A stretch of DNA of 64,000 nt from Vitreoscilla filiformis (GCF_002222655.1 NZ_CP022423.1:806001-870000), one strand, 5' to 3'. Shown: positions 52,685 through 64,000, counted from the stretch's first letter. The notes: generated by a model from the sequence alone, not told the origin. Numbers and translations: made by a program.

Positions 52685-53909
52685 GGGTGGCGCCCCCTCT
52701 CCCCAACCCCTCTCCCACGAGGGGAGAGGGGCTTTGCGTTGCGGAAGTTGGCTCCCTCTCCCCTCGTGGGAGAGGGCTGGGGAGAGGGGGCAGCGCATGG
52801 GCCAGCCCCGTTCGCGCCAGCGCATCCACCAACAGCGCAGGCGAGAGCAACCAGCCGTGGCGATACAAACCATTCAGCCGCAACAAACCGGGTTCGACTT
52901 CGCAGCGCGGGTTGTTGTCCGGCAGCGCCGGGCGCAGGTTGGTTTCGAGGTGCAGGATGCGCGCCTCCGCCAACCCAGGCAGGACGCTGTGCGCCGCAGC
53001 CATCAGCTCCACGGCGCTGCGCAGGCTGACGGGCGAGCGATCCTCGCTTTCCACCTCGCTGGCGCCGATGACGATGCGCTCCCCCGGCCTCGGCACCACA
53101 TACACCCGATGCCGTGCGTGCAACAGGCGCATGGGCCGGCGCAGTACCACACCGGGCGCGTGCAGCGTCACCACCTCACCGCGCACGCCGCGCAGGGTTT
53201 CGGTGAAAGGCTCGCCCGGTTCGGCGTGCAGCTTGGCGGCATCGGCTTGACGGGCGCCCAGGCCGCGCAGATCCAAAGCCCAGTCGCAGGGGTGGCGTTG
53301 GCCGTCGGCGGTGCGCACGGCGCCCGGTTCCACCGCCGTGACGCGGTGGCCCCAGTGCCAGGCTACGCCGGGCGCTTCATCGGCGAGGGCGCGCAGCATG
53401 TCCGCTGGCAGCACCTGGCCTTCGCTGGGCAAGTACCAGGCGCGCAGGCCGGGTAGCACGTCCGGCTCCAGCTCGGCGAGCTGGGCGCGGCTCAGGCTTT
53501 CCGGTACCGGCAGCACGGCGTGCAAAGCCGGGGCGGCACGCAGGCGGGCCAGCACGCGCTCGGCGGCGCCCGCGTCCGGCCCGTGGGCCAGCAACAGGCT
53601 GCCGTGGCGGCGCACCAGCGGGTGGCCGTTCTCGCCTCGGGCGGCGAGTTGCGCCGCCACCGTATCCCACAGCGCCAAGCCTTGCCAGCCGGCCAGGGCG
53701 ATGGCCGGTTCGGCGTGATCCAGCTCCGCCAGCGGGCTCAACATCCCGGCGGCGGTGAAACCCGCCGGGCCGCGCCCATCGCTGCGTGGCTCGGGGCCGC
53801 TGGCCGGATCCCACACACTCACCCGATGCCCGGCGCGTGCCAGCGCCCAGGCCGCCAAGCGGCCCAGCACGCCCGCACCGGCGATGCCGATGTGCAGTGG
53901 CGTGCTCAT
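52677..53909 (-). CDS. thiO: Glycine oxidase ThiO
   Basis: ThiO oxidises glycine to the imine used by ThiG. The 410-residue FAD enzyme opens LHIGIAGAGVLGRLAAWALARAG-like (Rossmann GxGxxG) and has GFTAAGMLSPLAELDHAEPAI, the YVVPRPGERIVIGASEVESED region and LLRLNGLYRHGWLLSPALLVD. The ATG at 53909 is two bases after the thiC stop; a TTG two codons earlier is possible. The last ~35 residues are encoded by a 38-bp inverted repeat and are not expected in the family. Confidence 0.93.
   Translation of the reverse strand: MSTPLHIGIAGAGVLGRLAAWALARAGHRVSVWDPASGPEPRSDGRGPAGFTAAGMLSPLAELDHAEPAIALAGWQGLALWDTVAAQLAARGENGHPLVRRHGSLLLAHGPDAGAAERVLARLRAAPALHAVLPVPESLSRAQLAELEPDVLPGLRAWYLPSEGQVLPADMLRALADEAPGVAWHWGHRVTAVEPGAVRTADGQRHPCDWALDLRGLGARQADAAKLHAEPGEPFTETLRGVRGEVVTLHAPGVVLRRPMRLLHARHRVYVVPRPGERIVIGASEVESEDRSPVSLRSAVELMAAAHSVLPGLAEARILHLETNLRPALPDNNPRCEVEPGLLRLNGLYRHGWLLSPALLVDALARTGLAHALPPLPSPLPRGEREPTSATQSPSPLVGEGLGRGGATHV
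52692..52791 (-). repeat. 38-bp inverted repeat (REP-like) inside the 3' end of thiO
   Basis: The arms at about 52692-52730 and 52754-52791 are reverse complements except for one or two bases, with 23 bases between. The left arm contains CCCTCTCCCACGAGGGGAG and the right its complement; both also have shorter internal symmetry (CTCCC/GGGAG). It looks like a REP/BIME-type dispersed element. It is in frame and replaces the natural C-terminus of ThiO. Confidence 0.85.
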
Positions 53910-53911
53910 CG

Positions 53912-56011
<2,100 letters not shown>

Positions 56012-56084
56012 GAGCGCGGATTGTGGGCAAGCCACAGGAATTGCGCAATAGGCGAGTTTCTTCGTCCAACTCAATACGGCGGCA

Positions 56085-56103
56085 GATAATGAGAGTTATT
56101 CTT
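56085..56103 (+). promoter_or_regulatory. Fur-box-like operator of feoA
   Basis: GATAATGAGAGTTATTCTT matches the Fur consensus GATAATGATAATCATTATC at 14 of 19 positions by eye. It lies 40 bases upstream of the feoA ATG, in the gap shared with the thiC riboswitch. Iron-dependent repression of feo is the usual pattern. Confidence 0.7.
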
Positions 56104-56142
56104 GTTTAAAGCCAACTCACACCTCATCGCCACGGACTTGCC

Positions 56143-56397
56143 ATGCTGTTAGCTGAACTGCCTTTGGGGACGCCTGCCACGGTCGAGCAGGTCACGCCCG
56201 CCAGTGCGGACATTGACGCCGCCGTGCTGCGCCGCTTGGCCGAACTCGGTTTCTTGCCCGGGGAACCCGTGCGCGTGGTGCAGCGCGGCCCCGGCGGGCG
56301 TGAACCGCTGGCGGTGCAAGTCGGTGACACCATGTTCGCCCTGCGCTTGCTGGAAGCGCGTTGCATCACGGTGAGCGTGCAAGGGGCGTCCGCATGA
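56143..56397 (+). CDS. feoA: Ferrous iron transport protein A (FeoA)
   Basis: An 84-residue SH3-like FeoA, a partner of the FeoB channel. It has the family pattern LRRLAELGFLPGEPVRVVQRG-like (here as a landmark) and VGDTMFALRLLEA. The stop overlaps the feoB ATG (ATGA). The Fur box precedes it. Confidence 0.9.
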   Translation: MLLAELPLGTPATVEQVTPASADIDAAVLRRLAELGFLPGEPVRVVQRGPGGREPLAVQVGDTMFALRLLEARCITVSVQGASA

Positions 56398-58304
56398 ACG
56401 CCGCTGTTTTGCAACCGGGCTTGGCCACGCATCCGCTGAGTGTGGCCCTGGTCGGCAACCCGAACTGCGGCAAAACCGCGCTGTTCAACCTGCTGACCGG
56501 TGCGCGCCAAAAAGTGGCCAACTACGCGGGCGTGACGGTGGAGCGCAAAGTCGGCCACGCCAAGCTGGAGAATGGCCGCCATGTCGCCGTGATCGACTTG
56601 CCCGGCACCTACAGCCTGCACCCCGCCACCGCCGACGAAGAGGTGACGCTGGAGGTGCTCGAAGGTCGGCGGGCCGGTGAAGATGTGCCCGATCTGCTCG
56701 TGGCCGTCGCCGATGCCACCAACTTGCGCATGAACCTGCGTTTGGTGCTCGAACTCAAGCGCCTGGGGCGACCCATGCTGGTGGCGCTCAACATGGCCGA
56801 CGTGGCCCGGGCACGCGGGCTGAGCATCGATGTGCAAGCCCTGTCGGACGAGTTGGGCTGCCCGGTGGTCGAGACCATCGCTGTGCAGTCGGGTGGCGCT
56901 GATGCCTTGCGTGCGGCGTTGACCCACGCCCTGGCCCGCCTGCCCGACGAGCCCTCAATGCTGGATTCTCCCAGCCACGGCGTGGCCCTGGCCGGCCCCG
57001 ATGCCGATGTGTTGAGCTTGCAGCGCGAGGTGCGGCGCATCTTGGCCCGGGTGGCGCCCAACGCGATGCAACAACCGCGCTTCGATCAACGCCTCGATGC
57101 TTGGGTGATGCACCCCGTGGTCGGGCCATTGATTTTGGCGGCGTTGTTGTTCGTGGTGTTTCAGGCGGTGTTTGCCTGGGCCAGCGTGCCCATGGACGCC
57201 ATCGAAGCCGGCATGGGCTGGCTCGGCCAATGGCTGACCGCCCACATGGACGAAGGGCCGCTGCGCAGTTTGCTGGTCGATGGCGCGGTGGCCGGGGCCG
57301 GGGGCGTGCTGGTGTTTTTGCCGCAGATCCTCATCTTGTTCTTCTTCATTTTGGTGTTGGAGGATTCGGGCTACCTGCCGCGTGCGGCGTTTTTGCTGGA
57401 CACCTTGATGGGCAAGGTGGGCCTGTCGGGCCGGGCGTTCATTCCCTTGCTGTCGAGTTTTGCGTGTGCGGTGCCGGGCATCATGGCCACGCGCAGCATC
57501 GTCAATTGGCGCGATCGGCTGGCGACGATCATGATCGCCCCACTCATGACTTGCTCGGCCCGCCTGCCGGTGTATGCCTTGTTGATCGGGGCCTTCATCC
57601 CAGACCGGGCGGTCGGCCCCTTCAATTTGCGTGGGCTGACGCTGTTTGGGTTGTATGTCGCCGGGGTGCTGTCGGCTTGCTTGGTGGCGTGGAGCTTCAA
57701 GCGCATTTGGATGAAAAGCCGCTACCAGCCGCTGATGCTGGAGTTGCCCCCGTACCGCGTGCCCAGCGTGCGCAACCTGGCGCTGGGGCTGTGGGAGCGG
57801 GCGCGCATTTTCATGGTGCGGGTGGGCACGATCATTTTTGCGCTCACGGTGGTGCTGTGGTTCTTGGCAAGTTACCCCGAAGCACCTGCCGGATACACCG
57901 AGCCAGCCATCTTGCACAGCTTTGCCGGGCGCATTGGTCAGGCGATGAACGTGGTGTTCGAGCCGGTGGGGTTCAACTGGCAAATTTGCATCGCTTTGGT
58001 GCCGGGTATGGCGGCGCGTGAAGTGGTGGTCGGGGCGCTGGGCACGGTGTATTCGCTCTCCGCCGCTGGCGATGAGGTGGCCGACGCGCTGTTGCCCATG
58101 CTCACCCAGCAATGGCACCCTGCCACGGCCTGGGCGCTGCTGGCGTGGTTCGTGTTCGCGCCGCAGTGCCTCTCGACGTTGGCCACGGTCAAACGAGAAA
58201 CCAATTCGTGGCGTTACCCGCTCATCATGAGCGCCTACTTGTTCGGCTTGGCGTATGCCTCGGCCTGGGTGGCGTTTCGGGTGGCCAATGCGGTGGGAGC
58301 CTGA
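56394..58304 (+). CDS. feoB: Ferrous iron transporter FeoB
   Basis: FeoB is the GTP-gated inner-membrane Fe2+ transporter. The 636-residue protein has G1 GNPNCGKTALFN, switch region YAGVTVERK, G3 DLPGTYSL, G4 NMAD, a helical spacer, and a membrane domain with two Gate motifs (SFACAVPGIMATRSI with Cys, and MAAREVVVGALG) and about eight TM segments. It is shorter than E. coli FeoB (about 770 aa), mainly because the C-terminal part is compact, as is common in this group. It overlaps feoA. Confidence 0.96.
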   Translation: MNAAVLQPGLATHPLSVALVGNPNCGKTALFNLLTGARQKVANYAGVTVERKVGHAKLENGRHVAVIDLPGTYSLHPATADEEVTLEVLEGRRAGEDVPDLLVAVADATNLRMNLRLVLELKRLGRPMLVALNMADVARARGLSIDVQALSDELGCPVVETIAVQSGGADALRAALTHALARLPDEPSMLDSPSHGVALAGPDADVLSLQREVRRILARVAPNAMQQPRFDQRLDAWVMHPVVGPLILAALLFVVFQAVFAWASVPMDAIEAGMGWLGQWLTAHMDEGPLRSLLVDGAVAGAGGVLVFLPQILILFFFILVLEDSGYLPRAAFLLDTLMGKVGLSGRAFIPLLSSFACAVPGIMATRSIVNWRDRLATIMIAPLMTCSARLPVYALLIGAFIPDRAVGPFNLRGLTLFGLYVAGVLSACLVAWSFKRIWMKSRYQPLMLELPPYRVPSVRNLALGLWERARIFMVRVGTIIFALTVVLWFLASYPEAPAGYTEPAILHSFAGRIGQAMNVVFEPVGFNWQICIALVPGMAAREVVVGALGTVYSLSAAGDEVADALLPMLTQQWHPATAWALLAWFVFAPQCLSTLATVKRETNSWRYPLIMSAYLFGLAYASAWVAFRVANAVGA

Positions 58305-58306
58305 AC

Positions 58307-58582
58307 ATGCAAACCGTGGCGGTCGGCCTCATTGTGGGGGGGGCCTGGGTGCATGTGCTGTGGACGCTCATGCCAGCTCGGACGCGGCGGGCGCTGGCGC
58401 GCTGGCTGTTGGCCCAGCCCATCGTGGCCGAAAACCGCTGTCTGGCCATTGGGCGGCCCTGGCTGCGCCGGCATGGCGAGGTCAGCGGTGGCTGTGGCTG
58501 CGCAGGGTGCGACGCGGGTTCACCTGCCCGCGCCGGGGCCGTGGCGGTGATCCGCTTCCATCGCCAGCCACCTAAAACCTGA
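58307..58582 (+). CDS. Small Cys-rich membrane protein downstream of feoB
   Basis: A 91-residue protein two bases after feoB. It has an N-terminal membrane segment ([16 protein letters not shown]) and a Cys cluster [11 protein letters not shown] plus a Cys in ENRCLAIG. It resembles the small FeoB-associated Cys-rich proteins (DUF6587-type) found after feoB; FeoC-like HTH features are absent. A role in iron handling is inferred from position only. Confidence 0.7.
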   Translation: MQTVAVGLIVGGAWVHVLWTLMPARTRRALARWLLAQPIVAENRCLAIGRPWLRRHGEVSGGCGCAGCDAGSPARAGAVAVIRFHRQPPKT

Positions 58583-58646
58583 CGATCCAACGCGGGTCAC
58601 CTGGCGCAGAATCAGGTGCTCCTGTGGTAATCGCCAGAAATCGCGC

Positions 58647-61319
58647 ATGAACCTTGCCCGTCGCAGCCGGTATTGCTGGTCTTTGGGGGCCATTGGGGGC
58701 TTGCTGGTGGTCGCCTGTGGGGCGGCGGTGTGGGCGCAAGAACCCCCGGTCGTGCCCAAGCCGACCCAACGCTTGGTGGTGGCGTTGGACGACAACTATC
58801 CGCCCTATGTGTTTCGGGACGAAGCGGGGCATCTCCAGGGTTATCTGGTCGATTGGTGGGCGCTGTGGTCACGCCAAACCGGTGTGAGCGTGACGTTGCG
58901 GGCCTCGGATTGGGTGCAAGCCCAGTCCGACTTCAAATCGGGCCACGCCGATGTGTTGGACACCGCGTTCATCACCCCCGCCCGGCAGGCGTGGATGGCG
59001 TTTTCGGCGCCCTACGCAGAAATTCGCGTGCCCATCTTTGCGCATCGCAGTGTTCAAAACATCGAGGGTTTGGCGGCGCTGCGCGGCTTTACCGTGGGCG
59101 CCAAAGCTGGAGACGCCTGCATTGAGCAGTTGCAAGCGCAGGGTGTCACGGCCATCGAAACCCGACCCAGCTACGAGGCGTTGATTCAAGCAGCGTTGCG
59201 TGCCGAGGTGCGGGTGTTCTGTCTGGATGCCCCGCCAGCGCATTTTCTGCTGGCCCGTCATGGTGCGTTGGAGGATTTCCGCGAGGCGTTCACGCTGTAC
59301 CAAGGGCAGTTTCACCGTGCGGTGCTCCAGTCTCGCGCAGCGGTTTTGCGACAGGTGGAGACGGGGTTTGCGGCCATCCCGGCGATCGAGCGTGAGCGTT
59401 TGCAGCAAAAGTGGATGGGGCAGCCTGTGGTGATGCTGTCGGTTTGGGGGCGCTGGTTCGCCTACGGGCTGGCGGGCGGCTCGCTGTTGGGCGGGATGCT
59501 GCTGCTGTGGAACCTGTCGCTGCGGCGCCAAGTGGCGCGCAAGACGGCTGATTTACAAGCCGCCCATCAAGCCACGATCGACGCCAAAGCCCAAGTGGAT
59601 GATCTGTTGACGCAGACCACCGAAGCGCGTGATGCGCTGGCGCGCAAGGTGACCGAGCAGCAAGCCACCGAACGCGCCCTGCGGCAGCAGCGGGAAATGT
59701 TGGATCTGTTCATCTGCCACGCCCCGGCGGCCCTGGCGATGTTCGACACGCAGATGTGTTATCTGGCGGTGAGTCGGCGTTGGCTGCGTGATTTTGTGAG
59801 TTTGGACACACCGGTGCTGGGGCGTTGTCACTACGAGGTATCGCCAGACGTTCCGGCGCACTGGCGCCAGGTTCACGCGCTGGCGCTGACCGAAGGGGTG
59901 GTCACACGGCGCGAGGAGGATCGCTACGAGCGAGCCGACGGGCGGGTGGTGTGGTTGCGCTGGGAGGTGCGGCCTTGGTGGGACGTGGAAGGTCGTGTGG
60001 GTGGAGTCATCATCAGTTCGGAGGACATCACCGAGCACCAGCGCTTGATCCAAGAATTGCAGCATCACCACGAGCACCTGGAAGCCTTGGTGGCCCAGCG
60101 CACCCAGGAGCTGGCGACGGCCAAACAGGCCGCCGAGGTGGCCAGCCAAGCCAAGAGTGCTTTTCTGGCCAACATGAGCCACGAGATACGCACGCCGATG
60201 AACGCCATCGTCGGTTTCACCCATTTGCTGCAACGCAGCTTGCGCGAGCCACAGCAGCAGCACCAGCTCCAGCGCATTCGAGATTCCGCCGACCACTTGC
60301 TGGCGGTGATCAGCGACATCCTCGATCTGTCCAAAATCGAAGCTGGCAAGCTGGCGCTGGAGATGACGGTGTTTGAGCTGGCACCCTTGCTGGAGCGCAC
60401 CGCCGCGCTGGTGAGGGAGCGTGCCCAGGCGCAGTCGCTGGACTTGGTGGTGGAGGTGCTGCCTGCGCAGTTGCAGGGGCCGTTTCTGGGGGATCCGACC
60501 CGCTTGAGCCAAGCCATCCTCAACTACTTGGGCAACGCGGTGAAGTTCACCGAACGGGGGTTTGTGCGTTTGAGCTGCCACAGCGGGGCCCACAGTGACG
60601 ATGGGCAGCGCGTGGAAATCCGCATCGAGGTGCAGGACACGGGCCCCGGCCTCGCGCCCGATGTGCAAACGCGCCTGTTCACGGCGTTTGAGCAGGCCGA
60701 CAACTCCACCACCCGCCTGCACGGTGGCACCGGTTTGGGGTTGGCCATCACCCGCCATTTGGCGTCGCTGATGGGTGGACGTGTCGGGGTGGAGAGCGTG
60801 CCGGGGCAGGGCAGCCGGTTTTGGTTCACCGCCTGGTTGACTCGTTCGGCCCAGCCGCCAGCGCCCTTGCTGGTGCAACACGCGCCGGAGGCGGTGGAGG
60901 TGCAACTGCGGCGCCGTGCGTTGGGGGGTCATGTGCTGCTGTGCGAGGACAACGTGGTCAACCAACTGGTGTCGCAGGCGCTGCTGGAGGCGGTGGGTTT
61001 GCGGGTCAGTGTGGCCGACAACGGGGCCGAGGCCGTGGAGCGCGTGCAGCACACCCGCTACGACTGGGTGTTGATGGACATGCAAATGCCCGAGATGGAT
61101 GGTTTGGAGGCCACGCGCCGCATCCGCGCCCTGCCGGGCACGTTGGGTTTGCCCATTCTGGCGATGACGGCCAATGCGTTCACGCAAGACCGGGAAGCCT
61201 GCCTGCGTGCGGGCATGAACGATTTCATCACCAAGCCGGTGGATCCCCCGACGCTGTACGCCACCTTGTTGCGGTGGTTGCCGCCGGTGCTGGAGGGGTC
61301 GGCACAATCGGCGCCATGA
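58647..61319 (+). CDS. Hybrid sensor histidine kinase with solute-binding domain
   Basis: An 890-residue membrane sensor, EvgS/BvgS-like in layout. Domains in order: signal/TM (about 10-30); a periplasmic SBP_bac_3 domain (about 38-265, [20 protein letters not shown] at its start); TM ([19 protein letters not shown]); a coiled region; PAS (about 355-465); HisKA with H512 in [15 protein letters not shown]; HATPase ([29 protein letters not shown]); and a receiver with D811 in [13 protein letters not shown]. There is no Hpt domain and no separate regulator next to it. It begins 64 bases after the feo locus. Confidence 0.92.
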   Translation: MNLARRSRYCWSLGAIGGLLVVACGAAVWAQEPPVVPKPTQRLVVALDDNYPPYVFRDEAGHLQGYLVDWWALWSRQTGVSVTLRASDWVQAQSDFKSGHADVLDTAFITPARQAWMAFSAPYAEIRVPIFAHRSVQNIEGLAALRGFTVGAKAGDACIEQLQAQGVTAIETRPSYEALIQAALRAEVRVFCLDAPPAHFLLARHGALEDFREAFTLYQGQFHRAVLQSRAAVLRQVETGFAAIPAIERERLQQKWMGQPVVMLSVWGRWFAYGLAGGSLLGGMLLLWNLSLRRQVARKTADLQAAHQATIDAKAQVDDLLTQTTEARDALARKVTEQQATERALRQQREMLDLFICHAPAALAMFDTQMCYLAVSRRWLRDFVSLDTPVLGRCHYEVSPDVPAHWRQVHALALTEGVVTRREEDRYERADGRVVWLRWEVRPWWDVEGRVGGVIISSEDITEHQRLIQELQHHHEHLEALVAQRTQELATAKQAAEVASQAKSAFLANMSHEIRTPMNAIVGFTHLLQRSLREPQQQHQLQRIRDSADHLLAVISDILDLSKIEAGKLALEMTVFELAPLLERTAALVRERAQAQSLDLVVEVLPAQLQGPFLGDPTRLSQAILNYLGNAVKFTERGFVRLSCHSGAHSDDGQRVEIRIEVQDTGPGLAPDVQTRLFTAFEQADNSTTRLHGGTGLGLAITRHLASLMGGRVGVESVPGQGSRFWFTAWLTRSAQPPAPLLVQHAPEAVEVQLRRRALGGHVLLCEDNVVNQLVSQALLEAVGLRVSVADNGAEAVERVQHTRYDWVLMDMQMPEMDGLEATRRIRALPGTLGLPILAMTANAFTQDREACLRAGMNDFITKPVDPPTLYATLLRWLPPVLEGSAQSAP

Positions 61320-61900
61320 TCAAAGTTCTGAGCGTGAATGTGGGGGCCGTGCAAGCGATGGAGATCGCGGGCCGGCGGGTGATGACGGGCATGCACAAGC
61401 GCCCTGTGAGCGGCCCCGTGGCCTGCCGAGCGTTGGGTCTGGCGGGCGACGAGCAAGCCGACTTGACGGTGCATGGTGGGTTGGCCAAAGCGGTCTACGC
61501 TTACCCGAGTGAGCATTTGGCGTTTTGGCGCACCGTGCGGGCGCAGGCGCGTGTGGCGGCGTGGGATACCGAAGTGCCAGCGGGTTTGATGGGGGAGAAC
61601 CTCACCCTCGCCGGGGTGAGCGAGCGCCAAATGTGGATCGGTGATCGATGGCACTTGCCCAGCGGCTGCACCCTGGTGGTGAGTGAGCCGCGCCGGCCCT
61701 GCTACAAATTCAACGAGGCGATGGGTTTTGCCAAGGCGTCCAAGCTGATGGTGGAGTCTGGGTTTTGCGGCGTGTACTTGGCGGTGCTGACGCCGGGGGA
61801 CATTCAAGCCGGCGATGAGGTCACGTTGGAGCCGGGCCCGCGTGAGCTGTCGTTGGTGGACTTGTTCCGTTCACGCACCGCTGGGCGGCATTTCGGCTGA
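61316..61900 (+). CDS. MOSC-domain protein (YiiM-like)
   Basis: A 194-residue MOSC-domain protein, a family using the Mo-cofactor or sulfur transfer (YiiM-type). It has [36 protein letters not shown], a conserved Cys in [14 protein letters not shown] and GIYLAVL-like [19 protein letters not shown]. The ATG overlaps the sensor-kinase stop (ATGA). It overlaps the convergent Uma2 gene by 30 bases. Confidence 0.85.
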   Translation: MIKVLSVNVGAVQAMEIAGRRVMTGMHKRPVSGPVACRALGLAGDEQADLTVHGGLAKAVYAYPSEHLAFWRTVRAQARVAAWDTEVPAGLMGENLTLAGVSERQMWIGDRWHLPSGCTLVVSEPRRPCYKFNEAMGFAKASKLMVESGFCGVYLAVLTPGDIQAGDEVTLEPGPRELSLVDLFRSRTAGRHFG

Positions 61901-62476
61901 GGGCTCGTCCGGCAGCGGATCGATGCCTTCAAACACATCGACCAGGGGCACCGTGCAGCCGATGCTGGCGCATTCGAGCGCGGGGGCGGTGCTGAAGTCG
62001 TGCAGCGTGAACAACCCATGGGCGGAGTCGCGGCGAAACAGCAGCACCTCGCGGGTTTCCGGGCTGACCAAGACATATTCGCGCAGGCTGGGCAGGCGGC
62101 GGTATTGGGCGAATTTTTGGCCTCGGTCGTAGGCTTCCGTCGAGGGGGAGAGGACTTCGGCGATGAGGGTCGGGGCGGTGAACTCCCGTTCCGTGCGCAG
62201 GTCTTGCCGGTCGCAAGTCACGAACACATCGGGGTAGAACAGCGCATCGTCAGCCACGCGCAGTTTCATGGTCTCCATGAGCACCGCGCACGGCGTGCCG
62301 CGCAGGTGCTGGCGGAAAACCATGTACAGATTGCCTGCCACCAAGTTGTGAACCCGCCGCGCCCCGACCATGGCGAAAGTCTCGCCATGCAAGTATTCAT
62401 GGCGTTCGGGCTGGGTTTCTTCCCAGGCGAGGAAGTCTTCCAAAGAAAACCCCGGTTGACGCAGTGCATGTCCCAT
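61871..62476 (-). CDS. Uma2-family PD-(D/E)XK-type protein
   Basis: A 201-residue protein of the Uma2/DUF820 family, predicted restriction-endonuclease-like fold. It has FSLEDFLAWEETQPERHEYLHGE, YPDVFVTCD with the conserved Asp, LIAEVLSPSTEAYDRGQKF and YVLVSPETREVLLFRR. AAGGAGA precedes the ATG at 62476; an earlier start would overlap prfC. Activity is unproven; some family members are domesticated or inactive. A perfect GCCGGGC/GCCCGGC stem (62494-62510) lies just upstream. Confidence 0.85.
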   Translation of the reverse strand: MGHALRQPGFSLEDFLAWEETQPERHEYLHGETFAMVGARRVHNLVAGNLYMVFRQHLRGTPCAVLMETMKLRVADDALFYPDVFVTCDRQDLRTEREFTAPTLIAEVLSPSTEAYDRGQKFAQYRRLPSLREYVLVSPETREVLLFRRDSAHGLFTLHDFSTAPALECASIGCTVPLVDVFEGIDPLPDEPSAEMPPSGA

Positions 62477-62514
62477 CACGATCTCCTTGTGAAGCCGGGC
62501 GCGGCCCGGCCAAC

Positions 62515-64000
62515 TCACCCTTCCAACTGCCTCTGAAACACCAACCCCGCATGCTCGCGCAGCGCGTGGAACTTGATCTTCGGCCAATTCTCCTGAATCG
62601 CACGCAACTCCCCGGCATATTCCAGCAGCAGCGTCGGGGCATCGACGGCATCCAGCGCCAGGCGGTGGCTGTTGTGGTCAACGAAACGCTTCAACTCGAC
62701 GTCACCACCATCGGCCGGATCGCAGGTCACCCAGCGCGCCACATTAAAACGCGCCGGCATGATGCGCGCCTTCACCCCATATTCATGCTCCAGCCGGTGC
62801 GCCACCACTTCAAACTGAAGCTGGCCCACAGCGCCCAGCAGCAGCACGCTGCCAGCCATCGGGCGGAACACCTGAATCGCGCCTTCTTCACCCAATTGCG
62901 TCAAACCTGCGCGCAATTGCTTGGTTTTCAGCGGGTCGGCCACTTCCACCGAGCGGAACAGCTCGGGCGCAAAAAACGGCAGCCCCGTGTATTGCAGCGC
63001 TTCGCCTTCGGTGAGCGTGTCGCCCAGTTGCAGCACGCCGTGGTTCGGGATGCCGATGATGTCCCCCGCGTACGCTTCTTCCAGCAATTCGCGCTTCTGG
63101 CTCATGAAGGTCACCACCGTGTTCGGGCGAATCGCCTTGCCCGAGCGCACCACCTTCAAATTCATGCCCCGGGTGAATTTGCCCGAAGCCACACGCACAA
63201 AAGCGATGCGGTCGCGGTGCGCCGGGTCCATGTTGGCTTGGATTTTGAACACCACCCCCGTGAACTTCGGTTCTTCCGGCTTGACCACGCGCTGGATCGC
63301 CGCCCGCTCGCCCGGCGCTGGTGCCAGATCGACCAGCGCATCCAGCACCTCTTGCACCCCGAAGTTGTTCACCGCAGAACCGAAGAACATCGGCGTTTGG
63401 TGGCCGGCCAAAAACTCAGCTTCGTCGAAAGCCGGAGCGGCTTCGCGCACCAGCTCGATTTCGCCGGCGGCCTGCTCATACACATCCCCGAAGCGTTCGG
63501 ACAGCACCGGGTTCTCAAGGCCGTCCACGATTTCCTCGGTGCCCGCCACGCGGTCTTCACCGGGGGTGAAGACGCGCATCTGATCCTTGCGCAAGTCCAG
63601 CACACCGCCGAAGAATTTGGCCATGCCGACCGGCCAGGTGAAGGGCACCACCGTCATGCCCAGCTCGCGCTCGATCTCGTCCATCAAGGCCAAAGGCTCT
63701 TGCACCTCGCGGTCCATCTTGTTGACGAAGGTGAGGATCGGCGTGTTACGCGCCCGGCACACCTGCAACAAGCGCCGCGTTTGCGGTTCGACACCGTTGG
63801 CCGCGTCGATCACCATCAGCGCCGCATCCACAGCCGTGAGCACGCGGTAGGTGTCTTCGGAGAAGTCCTGGTGGCCTGGGGTGTCCAGCAGGTTGATGGT
63901 GCAGCCCCGATATTCCATCTGCATCACGCTGGAGGCCACCGAGATGCCGCGCTGCTTTTCGATTTCCATCCAGTCGGAGGTGGCGTGGCGGCTGGCCTTG
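62515..64000 (-). CDS. prfC: Peptide chain release factor 3 (N-terminus cut by window edge)
   Basis: RF3 is the GTPase that recycles RF1/RF2. The visible part starts at the window edge within the G domain (KASRHATSDW, then MEIEKQRGISVASS). It has G3 LLDTPGHQDFSEDTYR, G4 FVNKMDRE, then domains 2 and 3 with RGMNLKVVRSGK, YAGDIIGIPNHG and AVGQLQFEVVAHRLEHEYGVK. G1 lies outside the window. The frame ends in a normal stop at 62515. Confidence 0.96.
   Translation of the reverse strand, partial: KASRHATSDWMEIEKQRGISVASSVMQMEYRGCTINLLDTPGHQDFSEDTYRVLTAVDAALMVIDAANGVEPQTRRLLQVCRARNTPILTFVNKMDREVQEPLALMDEIERELGMTVVPFTWPVGMAKFFGGVLDLRKDQMRVFTPGEDRVAGTEEIVDGLENPVLSERFGDVYEQAAGEIELVREAAPAFDEAEFLAGHQTPMFFGSAVNNFGVQEVLDALVDLAPAPGERAAIQRVVKPEEPKFTGVVFKIQANMDPAHRDRIAFVRVASGKFTRGMNLKVVRSGKAIRPNTVVTFMSQKRELLEEAYAGDIIGIPNHGVLQLGDTLTEGEALQYTGLPFFAPELFRSVEVADPLKTKQLRAGLTQLGEEGAIQVFRPMAGSVLLLGAVGQLQFEVVAHRLEHEYGVKARIMPARFNVARWVTCDPADGGDVELKRFVDHNSHRLALDAVDAPTLLLEYAGELRAIQENWPKIKFHALREHAGLVFQRQLEG

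Noticed and set aside
52692..52791. CRISPR-like or transposon-end interpretation of the inverted repeat
   Set aside because: Only one pair of arms, no spacers, and no transposase in the window; REP-like is the simplest reading.
61871..62476. Restriction-modification or defence locus around the Uma2 gene
   Set aside because: It stands alone between a MOSC gene and prfC, with no methylase or other defence genes.

Overview
The window looks like a chromosomal segment of a betaproteobacterium, most likely Burkholderiales. It is GC-rich (roughly 60-65%). The gene blocks are typical of that group: recA-recX, mreBCD-mrdA-rodA next to gatCAB, tufB-secE-nusG-rplKAJL-rpoBC, a thiC operon with a fused ThiD-ThiE protein, and a Gcr-type 'site-specific recombinase' membrane protein beside apaG. 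This is inference from protein families and gene order; no 16S rRNA gene is present. I see no prophage, IS transposase, integron or CRISPR array. Nearly all of the window is housekeeping DNA.

Layout. 1-1512: recX (cut by the edge) and recA on the minus strand, with a LexA box. 1619-3842: a TctD/TctE-like two-component pair. 3829-9605: the rod-shape operon mreB-mreC-mreD-mrdA-rodA (minus). 9785-13065: gatCAB. 13075-15228: pyrE, a head-to-head exonuclease III gene, and a metallo-beta-lactamase-fold hydrolase. 15401-16854: an overlapping LuxR-type and Crp/Fnr-type regulator pair. 16873-19438: an M48 metalloprotease and AmpG. 19480-20662: two unrecognised membrane-anchored coiled-coil proteins. 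20946-26433: mtnN, mltA, the Gcr-type protein, apaG and a periplasmic binding protein.

26577-35739: rpe-gph and then the tryptophan block. An unannotated-style trp leader peptide (three Trp codons) and attenuator precede trpE. Between trpE and trpG sits a two-gene cassette: an SMC/OLD-like AAA ATPase and a TOPRIM-like (DUF4276-type) protein whose reading frame is broken at a CCC-AGG-C sequence. trpG, a threonine aldolase gene, trpD, trpC and ung follow. The cassette resembles two-gene ATPase/TOPRIM anti-phage modules in general layout. It is the best candidate here for something undescribed, and if transcribed with trpE it would be under tryptophan attenuation.

35740-49886: tRNA-Tyr, tRNA-Gly, tRNA-Thr, tufB, tRNA-Trp, secE, nusG, rplKAJL and rpoBC, with several structured intergenic RNAs. 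The trpT-secE gap holds mutually exclusive hairpins and a terminator-like stem immediately before an SD-less secE start. The rplA-rplJ gap holds two long inverted repeats and an L10-leader-like hairpin. The rplL-rpoB gap holds an attenuator-like stem. A strong terminator follows rpoC.

49907-56011: a minus-strand thiamine operon thiC-thiO-thiS-thiG-thiDE under a TPP riboswitch, with a 38-bp inverted repeat inside the 3' end of thiO. 56085-58582: feoA-feoB and a small Cys-rich membrane protein behind a Fur-box-like site. 58647-64000: a large hybrid sensor kinase, a MOSC-domain protein, a Uma2-family nuclease-fold protein and prfC (cut by the edge).
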